From Akkermansia sp. (GTDB lineage Bacteria > Verrucomicrobiota > Verrucomicrobiia > Verrucomicrobiales > Akkermansiaceae), in the NCBI GenBank assembly GCA_017937215.1, contig JAGBDZ010000077.1, forward strand, positions 1 through 63,052: a stretch of 63,052 bases of DNA. The letters run 5' to 3'. The notes below the pieces were generated by a model. It saw only the letters and a program-made list of their open reading frames with translations. It made no database searches and was not told the DNA's origin. Made by a program: the position numbers and the translations under genes. Below are positions 8,617-16,910 of this stretch, one piece after another. Each line of letters starts with the position of its first letter. Within the stretch, counting starts at the first letter, position 1.

Positions 8617-9175
8617 CCCCAAATTCCTTCATGAGCACACCGAGTTTCTCAACAATTCGGTGTTGCTCATTTAAAGGAGGCAAAGGAAAAAGTAATGACT
8701 CCATATCTTCTCTATTAAAACCAGCTTGAGCACTGCGTGAATTATTTTTAACCAATTGTTGGTAAATAGTTCCGTGATAAAAATAATATAAATAAGTAAT
8801 GTTTATAATTGATGGAAATAACGGTATAACTTTAGCCATAGCTACGTTATAAGCACCTTCTTCGGCAAAGAATACTTTTCCCACTGAAGCTCCGTATCTT
8901 GCAAGTAAGATGTCCCCCTTGCGGGTACGTTTAGTAGCACTCTTTTCCGGTATAAAAACAGGATTAGGAGTAGTTCCATAATCTCTGATTTGAAATAATC
9001 GGATGTATCCGGCTGCCGGTTCGCTTTTGAATTTAGATTTTGGAGGTTGAGCGCCTCCTGAAATATCAATGATTTCGTTATGCCTTATCCACTCCCACGA
9101 ATCGGGTATATCAAAGGGAATCTCCCCGGAAATGTCCTTTTCTGAGCCATCCGGGAAGATTTCATAGGTTCCCCT
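8606..9175 (-). pseudogene. silent hsdS fragment (TRD2b cassette)
   Basis: On the minus strand an open frame of about 190 codons without its own start encodes the stretch just before TRD2, a different TRD2 (begins SWEWIRHNEIIDISGG) and an HsdS C-terminal segment (PPLNEQHRIVEKLG). The first 56 bp match the expressed gene at 7263-7318. The frame is intact to its stop at 8606-8608, which overlaps the 3' end of the recombinase. It is a promoterless storage cassette rather than a decayed gene. Confidence 0.85.
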
Positions 9176-9188
9176 GTCTTTTATTTTC

Positions 9189-10573
9189 CTACGCCTGCAT
9201 TATTGAGAATGTTTTAGATAAAGCCTCAACAATTCGTTCCTGTTCTCGAGTTGGAGGAATAGCAATGAAAGAGTTTACTATTTTTTCTTTAGAAATATTA
9301 GGCTGAGCACCTCCTTCTCCTTGTTTAATAAAAGAAGTACGTTGCGCCATTAAATAATAGAAAACGTAGAGATTGAAAATCCCGGAAAAAGGGACACATG
9401 CGCAACACGCTTGATTAGTCGTGGCGGGGAATGTAAGAATCCCCAATTTTCCAATAGTAGCACCATACATGGCCATGAGAACACTTCCCACCGGATTCAG
9501 CTTAACAGAAGTCTTTTCAAGAGCCACGGCACTAATGCTTTCAGGAATCGAAGTGATATAACCGTCTGTTAAATCTCCTGTTTTTAGCCAAGGAATATCT
9601 CCCTGATAATACTCCGGATGCGTGCGGCTTGGTGTTGCTCCTGCTCCCCATAGACCGATTTCTCCCAATCTTGCCCACGCCCACGTTTCTGGTATTTCAA
9701 AGGGTAAATCTTCTGTAATATCAGTTTCGCTTCCATCATCATAGATTAGGAACGTTCCCCTATCTCGTCTTTCTATCCGGCTCATTGATTTAGCTGCCTT
9801 TTTACCGAGCTTGGCACGCTCCTCGGCTATACGTTCCAAAAGAACGCTCGCAGGCTCGTCATTCGGGGCTTGAGGAACGAGCTTGCCCTGTATAGCGTGC
9901 TGGAGAATAGATTTTTTGAGTGAGGCTGGTAGGGATTCATTCAGCTCCGAAAGTTTCTGCTCTACTATATCATAGTCACCAATAGCTGGGGAAACCTGTC
10001 TAATAACTTGCTCAATTCTCAGCTGTTCAGCCGTAGGCGGCAACGGAACCAGGTATTCTTTTACTGTAGACAGCGACAATTCTTTTTGCTTGGTGCTACC
10101 ATCAGATTGCTCCTCTATGACGCTTTGAACAGAGGGATTAGCAAAGTAATAGAACAAGTATAGGGATGTGACATAGTCACGAAGTGGCCGAATTACGGTA
10201 ACGTGACTATCTGCTACGGCCAATTCATAGGGATTTTTCTTTGCTTCATACACCGCCATTCTACCGAGTGTCCCCAGCCCGGTTGAGTTCCATAAAAGGT
10301 CATAGTCTTGCAGGATTCTTTCCTCTGCATAAGAACTGAGGGTTTCAGGAGCTATGAATTGAGCCTTGTCGATAGAAAAGCCTGCCCATTGGTTACACTT
10401 CTGCGCAATAACGGGATATTTTTTTATTGGCGAGTATTTGGGGGACTTTCCTCGTTGAATATAAGAGCAAAGATTTTCAAGCCTCACCCACTCCCAAGAA
10501 TCAGAAATGTCGAAAGGAATTTGCTCATCAATACAGGCAGGTTCGCCCCCATTGATGCTTTCATAGTAGTGCC
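9189..10573 (-). pseudogene. silent hsdS cassette (TRD1b plus TRD2c)
   Basis: This minus-strand frame encodes almost a whole HsdS: the segment before TRD1, TRD1b (begins WEWVRLENLCSYIQRG), the central conserved region (LKKSILQHAIQGKLVPQAP) and TRD2c (begins WAWARLGEIGLWGAG). It lacks the first 60 or so residues of the expressed protein and has no evident promoter or ribosome site; an ATG at 10578-10580 is probably accidental. Its two TRDs differ fully from those of the expressed gene. The conserved parts match exactly over 55 bp (start) and 53 bp (centre). Confidence 0.88.
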
Positions 10574-10628
10574 TATACACATAACAATGTCTAAGTGCGT
10601 CAAATTAAGCATTTTGTAAGCTATTCGC

Positions 10629-10656
10629 TTGATTTTATGCTGCTCTCTGGTAGAAT
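10629..10656 (+). promoter_or_regulatory. promoter of the DUF4268 gene
   Basis: TTGATT (10629-10634) and TAGAAT (10651-10656) are 16 bases apart, 26 bases before the ATG at 10683. This argues against the TTG codon at 10629 as start. Confidence 0.55.
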
Positions 10657-10682
10657 GTTTGACGAAGAATCTGATTAGTAGC

Positions 10683-11621
10683 ATGGCGAGTAACAAAGCG
10701 ATTGATTTAGGAGTAATGACCCGAGTTGAGAATCTCCGGAGCATCTGGCCGGATGAAGCTCGGGATTTCACGCCGTGGTTGGCAAAAGAGCAGAATTTGA
10801 AGCTATTGGGAGATGCTGTCGGTATTGATTTAGTCCTGGAGGAAAAGGAATCGTCTGTTGGAGCCTTTAGTGCGGATATTTACGTAAAGGAGGAAGGTAC
10901 AAATCGCCGTATTATCATCGAAAACCAGCTAGAGGCCACTGACCACGACCATTTAGGAAAGCTCATTACCTATGCTTCCGGTAAATCTGCAGATGTGGTT
11001 ATTTGGGTGGTGAAAAAAGCAAGGGATGAGCATCGACAGGCTATCGAGTGGCTGAATCAAAGAACCGATAATTCTCTTGGCTTTTTCCTGCTCGAGATAG
11101 AGCTGTGGAAAATCGACAATTCCAGAACAGCTGTTAAGTTCAATGTGGTCGAGCAGCCCAACGAGTGGGCAAAATCTGCGAAAGGGAGCGGCTCACAAAG
11201 CGCAATTCAGCTGTTCCAATTAGACTTCTGGTCATCATTCCGTGAAGCCGCTAAGCAAGACGAGGATTTCATGCAGGTGTTTACATTGCGTAAGGAGCAT
11301 GCTCACGCTTGGTATTCTCTGAGTATAGGGAACTCTACCTGTGACATTACTCTCCGCGTAAATACGATAAAGAACTTAGTAACAGCTGCATTCTACATCA
11401 GCGGCGACAAGGAATTATTTGCCGAGCTCAAAAATGAATCAGCCACCATCGAGCAGGAAATGGGAGGTAAGATGACTTGGAACGAGGCCAGCAAGGATTG
11501 CACAATCTTCAACACCTACAAGGGAGATGTTCGCAACAAAGCTAACTGGCCAGAGCTCTTCGCCTGGATGAGAAATACGGCCATCCAAATCCGCAAAGTT
11601 TTCAAACCGAGAGTAGGCTAA
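10683..11621 (+). CDS. DUF4268 domain protein, likely nuclease-related
   Basis: The 312-aa protein has an N-terminal region with IIIENQLEATDHDHLGKLITYA, similar to PD-(D/E)XK-type nuclease folds (an E-x-Q core replacing E-x-K) found in DUF4268 proteins. The C-terminal DUF4268 domain (about 200-312) ends with an NWPELFAWMRNTA segment. Proteins of this family are common in restriction-modification and other defence islands, but I know of no defined reaction. It stands alone with its own promoter after the hsdS cassettes. The C-terminal domain is paralogous to that of the gene at 12548. Confidence 0.75.
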   Translation: MASNKAIDLGVMTRVENLRSIWPDEARDFTPWLAKEQNLKLLGDAVGIDLVLEEKESSVGAFSADIYVKEEGTNRRIIIENQLEATDHDHLGKLITYASGKSADVVIWVVKKARDEHRQAIEWLNQRTDNSLGFFLLEIELWKIDNSRTAVKFNVVEQPNEWAKSAKGSGSQSAIQLFQLDFWSSFREAAKQDEDFMQVFTLRKEHAHAWYSLSIGNSTCDITLRVNTIKNLVTAAFYISGDKELFAELKNESATIEQEMGGKMTWNEASKDCTIFNTYKGDVRNKANWPELFAWMRNTAIQIRKVFKPRVG

Positions 11622-11642
11622 TAAACAATATACTTATACAAA

Positions 11643-12539
11643 ATGGATATTGCCAAAATTTTAGGTTCTTTTTATGAACGACATATTTCTCTTGTCAACA
11701 AATTACAACAAGCAGAGCTTTTACAAGATTCTATATATCATTACACTAGTGAAGCATCTCTTAAAAGTATCTTAAATACAGGAACAATATGGTTTACTAG
11801 AAGAGATTTACTGAATGACCCTACAGAGCATTTACATATTCATAAAATTGTTGAATATTGCTTATTAAATGGTTCATTGAATTCGGATTTTGTCGAACAT
11901 ATTAAACAAGTCAATAATTTTTTCTTTTCTTGCAAAAATGGCAGTCAATGCATTAGTATAGATAAGAATATCTGTCTTGCATCATTTTCCATGGATGGGG
12001 ATGCTCTGCCAATGTGGAATTGTTATGCAAACTCTCAACAATCTGAAGGGTACAATATTGGTTTTGACTTTAATTTAATCCGCGACAATTCAGATACATT
12101 TTGCATAGCCCCAGTCATTTACAAACAAACAATACAGATTGAAGCCATATTTGAGTACTTAAGTTTCTTGGAGGATATGTGGCTAACAACGGTTGACAAG
12201 ACGGGAAAATTTGATGAAGCCAAAAATAAAATAAATACTGCGCTGTCAGATTACACTTCGGAGGTAGGCTGTTTGTTTAAAAGTAAATCTTATGAATATG
12301 AAAAAGAGGTGAGGATTATAGTTCATCCTAAATCAAAGATGTTAAAAACGAGAGAATCTAACGGACGTTCTGTTTATTATTTACCTGTTCAATTTGAAAA
12401 GAATATAGTTAAGAGTATTACGTCTTCTCCAACTATGGATAGAAACATAGCACAAAATAAAATCAAAAATATAATAGAACAAGAAGGCTACAATGTAGAG
12501 ATAAAGCATTCTAATGTTCCATATCGTAACTCATATTAA
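11643..12539 (+). CDS. DUF2971 family protein
   Basis: The 298-aa product shows the DUF2971 pattern: YHYTSEASLKSILNTGTIWFTRRDLLNDP near residue 33 (written here as its key parts YHYT, L..IL, and LNDP), a central CLASFS...PMWNCYA motif and a late YEYEKEVRII segment. The family is scattered over mobile and defence regions and its activity is not known; the fold may relate to ADP-ribosyltransferase-like or RES-type proteins, which is speculative. It is the most AT-rich gene in the window, with many ATA and AAT codons, a sign of transfer from a low-GC donor. It follows the DUF4268 gene by 21 bases and precedes the GIY-YIG gene by 8, so the three may be one transcript. Confidence 0.75.
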   Translation: MDIAKILGSFYERHISLVNKLQQAELLQDSIYHYTSEASLKSILNTGTIWFTRRDLLNDPTEHLHIHKIVEYCLLNGSLNSDFVEHIKQVNNFFFSCKNGSQCISIDKNICLASFSMDGDALPMWNCYANSQQSEGYNIGFDFNLIRDNSDTFCIAPVIYKQTIQIEAIFEYLSFLEDMWLTTVDKTGKFDEAKNKINTALSDYTSEVGCLFKSKSYEYEKEVRIIVHPKSKMLKTRESNGRSVYYLPVQFEKNIVKSITSSPTMDRNIAQNKIKNIIEQEGYNVEIKHSNVPYRNSY

Positions 12540-12547
12540 AAGTCGCT

Positions 12548-13396
12548 ATGGACACAAGAAAAGGTTACATCTACATACTGACGAATCCGTCTTTCCCTGA
12601 TTACGTAAAGATAGGCTATGCTGACAACGTGGAAGCACGGTTGCGGCAGCTCAACAGCACGGAATGCACGCCGTTTGCGTTCCGAGTGTACGCTACTTAC
12701 GAAGTCCCTGCACGCTTGGCGGACAAGGATGTACACAGCATCATTGATAGTCTTAACCCGGTTCTGCGATCCTCCGAGATGTGCAATGGTCGGCTCCGAG
12801 TGCGTGAATTCTACGCCATGGCTCCCGAGGAAGCGTACAAAATTTTTGAAGCGATGGCCAACATCCACGCCTGTCCCGAACGCCTGCGCCTGATTCCAGC
12901 GAGCACCGAGGAGAAGAGGGACGAGGAAGATGCTAGCACAATCGAAGAAGGGATAGAGGAACGTCGACGCAGGTATTGGTCTTTCGCATTAGATTTCATA
13001 CACGAAACCCACGGCAATGCTGCTTTCAGCAACGTTAATCCCGCAAAAAGCAGTTGGATTAACGGCTACATTGGGATTCAAGGCATTTGCTTGTGCTGTG
13101 TTGCTAATGGAAAAGGAGCCAGAGTTGAGTTGTATATAGAAAAAGATGCACCTGAAGAAAATAAGCGAATTTTTGATAATCTCTTCGCTATAAAATCTGC
13201 TATAGAAGAAAATCTTGGAGTATCACTTACATGGCACCGCGGGGATAACATAAAGTCATCCAAGATTTTCTATCAGCTGTGTGATGTAAGCATCACAAAC
13301 GAAGCCGACTGGCAACAAATGGCATTTTTTCATGCAAAGTGGAGCAAAAAGTTCTACGATGTAATCGTGCCGCATGTCAAAAGACTACTGAACTAA
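12548..13396 (+). CDS. GIY-YIG nuclease fused to a DUF4268 domain
   Basis: The first 100 residues of this 282-aa protein match the T5orf172 type of GIY-YIG nuclease: GYIYILTNPSFPDYVKIG supplies the paired Y-I motifs, followed by the R in EARLRQLN and a later E near VREFYAM. After an E/R-rich linker (about 120-140) a DUF4268 domain fills residues 145-282 (RVELYIEKDAPEENKRIFD and a final DWQQMAFFHAKWS). A metal-dependent DNA cut is the likely activity. The fusion sits beside another DUF4268 protein and a type I restriction system, which points to a role in defence or in control of foreign DNA. Confidence 0.8.
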   Translation: MDTRKGYIYILTNPSFPDYVKIGYADNVEARLRQLNSTECTPFAFRVYATYEVPARLADKDVHSIIDSLNPVLRSSEMCNGRLRVREFYAMAPEEAYKIFEAMANIHACPERLRLIPASTEEKRDEEDASTIEEGIEERRRRYWSFALDFIHETHGNAAFSNVNPAKSSWINGYIGIQGICLCCVANGKGARVELYIEKDAPEENKRIFDNLFAIKSAIEENLGVSLTWHRGDNIKSSKIFYQLCDVSITNEADWQQMAFFHAKWSKKFYDVIVPHVKRLLN

Positions 13397-13399
13397 ACT

Positions 13400-13426
13400 C
13401 AAGATCCTCGTTTTATGAGAATCTTG
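13400..13426 (+). terminator. hairpin after the GIY-YIG gene
   Basis: CAAGAT-c-CTC and GAG-a-ATCTTG pair around a short AT loop, 4 bases after the stop codon at 13396. There is no strong T-run, so it may be a weak terminator. Confidence 0.4.
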
Positions 13427-13662
13427 GGCATATTGTCCAGAATGCCGAAGAAAAGAGGCCGCTGCCGTGATCACCGGCGGGAGGGGATTCTTGCCAGTTC
13501 TTGTTTCACAAGCTGGGTGTAGATCTTGGCGCATTCATATGACTCCTGCTAATCTTTCTGCTCGCTCTCGCGGCTATGGATATCCTTCTGGATTGTCACG
13601 TATAGCCCGGAAGGTTCTTCCCATGGTGGATCACACTCATTACATCGTGAAAACAAACTGCT
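13427..13662. other. short gap, possible minus-strand gene remnant
   Basis: No intact gene is supported. On the minus strand from about 13640 to 13470 a coding-like frame (includes YTQLVKQELARIPSRR) is broken by one in-frame stop. It may be the remains of a gene lost from island A. Confidence 0.2.
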
Positions 13663-14937
13663 TTATGGCTTAAGCACCGAATTATACCCGGCTGCATGTT
13701 CAAAGGCTCCTGCCATTTCCTCTTGTTGCGCTGCCGGGATTCCCATATTCGTTGCAATGCTTCGCCAGCCTGATACAGCCCGGGCTATGGGGATGAGTAA
13801 CTCCTTAGCCTCCCTGGGGCGTATGTAGAAAATATCAGCACATGCGCAAAGCAGGTTGAGTGAAGCTGTATTATCTCCCTCCACGATATCCATGGAAAGA
13901 GTATGTCCCTTGACATGCTCCGGAGTGGGGTTGACATCAAACAGCGGCGCCAGTTGCCATCCTTTACGTTCCTTGCGAAGGAAACCATGATTCCGAGGAT
14001 GATCATCCACATTGGTCACCATGATGCTCAGCGCTATACGGCACCACAGTTCTTTCAGGTCTGCCCGGGGATTTGCTGTATACTGGCTCATATACTCTGC
14101 CAGCTCTGTGTAGGAGCGAACCTCCCCGTCCTGAGCTTGAAGCATCGTCATCGCGGAAATGTAAGGCAGACGCGTACCACTGGGGCTGCGATCAAATCGA
14201 CGGCTCAGAAAAACGCTCTTACCACGAGCCGGACGCTTCAGGCTGAATTCCGGAACGCGTAACCCGGCTTTGGCTGCGATTGTCATGGCCACAGCCTCCC
14301 ACGCCACCACATCATATTCCTGCTGGGAGTTACTGAACTTGGCCATATAGAGGTTGCCTTGCTCATCCTTTACGCTAGCTTTGGGCCATGCACCACCCAG
14401 GGAAGAACCGGGATTCAACAGCATGCGTAGCTCTGCCGGTGTTGCCGTGTCGCGGCAGAGGTGTTCCGCTGCATGATGCAAGGGAAGTAGATCAATAATC
14501 GGCGGTATGCTTGCTCCCTCTTCCGTGTGCAGGAAAGTAGAACCTCCATCGGTAGAATAACGCAGGGCACCCATGCGGGCCATATCATTTACACCTAGCA
14601 AATAGTGTTGCTCTCCTAAAGCTCCGCTCACAGTCGGATATCCCGGCAGACCTTTGCGATGTGCTTGCTGTATCAGTCGGCGCCCCCATCTATCCGGTGC
14701 ACTATCGCTCATGCTGCCAAAAAGCACTTGCCCCGGGGCGGTATGGTATTTCCCGCGCCCAAGCGGAAGCATAGGCTCCAGCTCGTAGCTGTGCGGGTGG
14801 TTCAGCCACTCCTGGCTGTATTCAAAACTGGCAGATCTCTGACGGCGGTGGTGTATCCACAGTGTGCCGACCCGGATGCAATCTGCTCCGGGTTGCAGTA
14901 AATCGGTATACACCCCTATCTCTGTATCATTGGTCAT
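13663..14937 (-). CDS. hipA: HipA-family serine/threonine kinase toxin
   Basis: This 424-aa protein is a HipA-like kinase, which in characterised cases phosphorylates an aminoacyl-tRNA synthetase or a similar target and stops growth. The N-terminal subdomain contains a LFGSMSDSAPDRWGRRL segment typical of the family. The glycine-rich nucleotide site is NPGSSLGGAWPKA, the ATP-lysine region is LYMAKFS, the catalytic loop reads TNVDDHPRNHGF and the metal site is LAPLFDVNP. All are present, so it should be active. It overlaps the upstream antitoxin gene by 11 bases, the usual HipBA order. The pair sits at the right end of island A and could stabilise it by addiction. Confidence 0.9.
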   Translation of the reverse strand: MTNDTEIGVYTDLLQPGADCIRVGTLWIHHRRQRSASFEYSQEWLNHPHSYELEPMLPLGRGKYHTAPGQVLFGSMSDSAPDRWGRRLIQQAHRKGLPGYPTVSGALGEQHYLLGVNDMARMGALRYSTDGGSTFLHTEEGASIPPIIDLLPLHHAAEHLCRDTATPAELRMLLNPGSSLGGAWPKASVKDEQGNLYMAKFSNSQQEYDVVAWEAVAMTIAAKAGLRVPEFSLKRPARGKSVFLSRRFDRSPSGTRLPYISAMTMLQAQDGEVRSYTELAEYMSQYTANPRADLKELWCRIALSIMVTNVDDHPRNHGFLRKERKGWQLAPLFDVNPTPEHVKGHTLSMDIVEGDNTASLNLLCACADIFYIRPREAKELLIPIARAVSGWRSIATNMGIPAAQQEEMAGAFEHAAGYNSVLKP

Positions 14938-15247
14938 AGCGCTTGTTCACTATATTCTTTGGCATCTGTTCTGCTTCCAGACCTAATCCTACGGCATCGT
15001 GACGCGCATCAAAAGCATCGCTCAGGCGCTCAATAAGGCCCAGCGCAAAGATAACTGCTGCATAGCTGCTCATGGATACCCCGGCATCTCCCTTTTCGAT
15101 GCGGTACAGCGTTGCTCGCGATATACGCGCACGCTCCGCAAGCGTCGTCGTTGATATACGCCGCCGGCGCCGGGCATCTCGCAAATCATTTCCCATCTTC
15201 TTCAGGGCTTTTGCAGCTTGCGGATAGAGTGGCCATCTCTCGTTCAT
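14927..15247 (-). CDS. hipB: HipB-like Xre-family antitoxin
   Basis: The 106-aa protein has an Xre-type helix-turn-helix in its centre (LRDARRRRRISTTTLAERAR followed by ISRATLYRIEKGDAGVSM). It would bind HipA and its own promoter. The gene ends inside the start of hipA, so the two are translationally coupled. The C-terminal tail is longer than in E. coli HipB. Confidence 0.85.
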   Translation of the reverse strand: MNERWPLYPQAAKALKKMGNDLRDARRRRRISTTTLAERARISRATLYRIEKGDAGVSMSSYAAVIFALGLIERLSDAFDARHDAVGLGLEAEQMPKNIVNKRYDQ

Positions 15248-15307
15248 GATGCCTGATTATGTCTCATATCTGAGTAAAAAGCAAGAGTTTTTAATCAGAT
15301 GTGAAAC

Positions 15308-15375
15308 AAAATCGCGCTGTGAGGGAGTTACAACCTCTACAGCGCGTAATTGAGACTAAAAAATGCTCGGGGCGA
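15308..15375 (+). repeat. 68-bp boundary repeat, attachment core copy 2
   Basis: This is identical to 22048-22115. It contains a hairpin (CGCGCTGT at 15313-15320 with ACAGCGCG at 15339-15346) and the core from 15357. With one mismatch identity extends to 15382. Confidence 0.85.
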
Positions 15376-15418
15376 TAGGATTAGTTTTATTGATATTTCA
15401 GCAAGTTACGTTGTGCGA

Positions 15419-15460
15419 GTGCACCCTTTTGTACACCCAGCAAGCGAAAAGTGCACCCGC
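15419..15460 (+). repeat. TGTACACCC-type direct repeats, left end of element B
   Basis: Three copies of TGTACACCCA or its variant GTGCACCC lie at 15419-15427, 15430-15439 and 15451-15458, some 45 bases inside the attachment core. The same motif occurs five times at the other end. Confidence 0.65.
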
Positions 15461-15884
15461 TTGCAATTTTGTGTCATACAGCCCACAGTAGAAGAATGCA
15501 CAGGACGAAAAGCGGCATTCAGGCGGGCATGATGCACACCAGAATACAGCGGCTCTGATGCTCTTCTCTTCCGTTCTGCTGATTCCCGGGGGCTGATGTG
15601 GTTCCGCGCTCCCGCACTGGTGCATCTGGTGCACGCTCTGCTTTCGGCTATCGGCTCCGCTCTCTGCTCTCTGCTTATCTCGCCCCCCTCTGTCTGGGTG
15701 ACATGGTATCGTGTCGCGCGTATCTGTTCAGCCTTGCCGCCCTGCTGCTGCCCGCACCCCCTACCCCTTTTCTCTCTGGAGCAGGTTCCATACCCCACCC
15801 CGGGCGCGTTTGTGGGTATACCCCAGCGAGTGAGTGAGGGGACACGCATCCGAAAATTGTACCGATTTCCACAGATAAAGAAGA

Positions 15885-15925
15885 AGCCCCCGTTGATGGT
15901 GCGGCAACACCCGGGGGCTGATTTT
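15885..15925 (+). terminator. terminator-like hairpin
   Basis: AGCCCCCG (15885-15892) can pair with CGGGGGCT (15912-15919), followed by GATTTTG. No gene that it would serve is evident. Confidence 0.4.
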
Positions 15926-16449
15926 GTAATATGATACAATACACTGCATTGAGCGGTTTCCCGACAGGCGTTATTACACCACAAAATACTGCCGGAGTCA
16001 AGCCGCATCCACATGCCAAAAACATCTGTCTCTGGTGGCTCTGGTGGCGGTATCGCTGGCCGTCAAGCCTTGCGATAGCGTCCACCTGTCAGGGCATAAA
16101 ATGGGCGTGTACCCATGCCATCCCCAAGGGGTCGCGCGCGCGTGAATCTGCGCTAAAAAAGAATCGCGTAAACGTCTCACCTGGAATCTGTCAACATGCG
16201 CGAGAGCATGTATTTTATTCGTTTTATCCTTATTTTACGCATATTTTTTTGATTATCATTCCCAACTTTGACCTTTTAGCTCATTTTGTAATTAGTTTTC
16301 AAAATCGTTTTTTTAGGCCTGTGTATAATGCACTCGTCCACACGCTGCCGTTTCTGCTGGGACTGGTGCACAAGTTGCGAGCAGGTGCGGCGGCGGTGGT
16401 AAAGCCTGTTACATGGTGTAGCGGGTACTAAATCAAAAAGATAGAAACC

Positions 16450-16839
16450 ATGGAATATACATCCATCGACATAGACGGCACCAAGGCGGCCTTTCTTCGC
16501 GCTGCTGGTGGTGAGACTTCCAGCCCCGTAGTAACCCCCAACGGCTTGGCTGATTTTGGCGTGACGTTCCTTTCTAACCTCATGGCCATGCTCAAGCCGC
16601 GACTGGCCACAGGCGGGCAGGAATACGGCCTTGCAAGCGAGTATGCAAAGCGCATCGGTCGCAGCCTGAACACGGTGAAAGACTGGCTCCGCAATCTGGA
16701 AGCAAAGGATATGATTCACCCGATTCAGGGAGCACCCAGCAAGCCCGGCGCGGTCGGTGATACGCTGTACAACTTCGCAGAAGTGGATGCCGCCCTGCGT
16801 GAAGTCCGCAAGCAGAACAAGGAAGCCAAGGCCGCTTGA
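16450..16839 (+). CDS. helix-turn-helix protein of element B
   Basis: The 129-aa protein has a helix-turn-helix-like stretch at about 62-95 (EYGLASEYAKRIGRS then LNTVKDWLRNLEAK), similar to MerR/excisionase or DNA-binding domains of replication initiators. The product probably binds DNA to control replication, excision or transcription. It is the first gene of the plus-strand module that ends with the DnaB-like helicase. A TATAAT lies about 120 bases upstream. Exact family not recognised. Confidence 0.55.
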   Translation: MEYTSIDIDGTKAAFLRAAGGETSSPVVTPNGLADFGVTFLSNLMAMLKPRLATGGQEYGLASEYAKRIGRSLNTVKDWLRNLEAKDMIHPIQGAPSKPGAVGDTLYNFAEVDAALREVRKQNKEAKAA

Positions 16840-16910
16840 TATGCAACCGAACAACACCGCCGCCGCCCCTTTCACCGGGGGCGCGGCTTTCCCTCTCAAA
16901 AAATCCTCAC

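Larger units (their letters stand above)
7263..9175. repeat. inverted repeat pair c (56 bp), swaps TRD2
   Basis: A 56-bp sequence at 7263-7318 matches 9120-9175 exactly in inverted orientation; identity resumes for 10 more bases after one mismatch. It starts inside pair b, sharing aggggaac. Inversion would replace TRD2a by TRD2b. Confidence 0.85.
7218..9806. repeat. inverted repeat pair b (53 bp), swaps TRD2
   Basis: A 53-bp sequence at 7218-7270 matches 9754-9806 exactly on the other strand. It encodes the KKAAKSMSRIERRDRGT segment just before TRD2. Inversion would replace TRD2a by TRD2c. Confidence 0.85.
6466..10573. repeat. inverted repeat pair a (55 bp), swaps TRD1 plus TRD2
   Basis: A 55-bp sequence at 6466-6520 is repeated without mismatch in inverted orientation at 10519-10573. 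Both encode the same segment just before TRD1 (HYYESINGGEPACIDEQI). Inversion between them would join the N-terminal start to the whole second cassette. Confidence 0.85.
1499..15375. mobile_element. genomic island A (defence-type cargo) at tRNA-Pro
   Basis: The segment lies between two direct copies of the tRNA-Pro 3'-end core (1499-1517 and 15357-15375). Its cargo is accessory: YolD-like gene, type I restriction-modification with an hsdS shufflon, DUF4268, DUF2971, GIY-YIG/DUF4268 and HipBA. The genes are clearly AT-richer than the flanking chromosome. No dedicated integrase is seen; the only tyrosine recombinase inside belongs to the hsdS cassette. It may therefore have lost its integrase or be moved in trans by that of island B. 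Confidence 0.7.
15376..16449. other. left end of element B without a clear gene
   Basis: No convincing protein gene is seen; frames here overlap on both strands and lack known motifs. The region holds three integrase-arm-like repeats (15419-15460), a terminator-like hairpin (15885-15925) and, near its end, a TATAAT at 16324-16329 that could start a transcript for 16450 with a leader of about 115 nt. A regulatory RNA in that leader is possible but not shown. Confidence 0.4.

Noticed and set aside
13467..13673. 68-codon plus-strand frame
   Set aside because: It shows no coding signs; the minus strand over the same bases looks more like a gene remnant.
15406..16014. 202-codon minus-strand frame at the left end of element B
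   Set aside because: It covers the arm-like repeats and a terminator-like hairpin, has no motif, and the opposite strand is open too.
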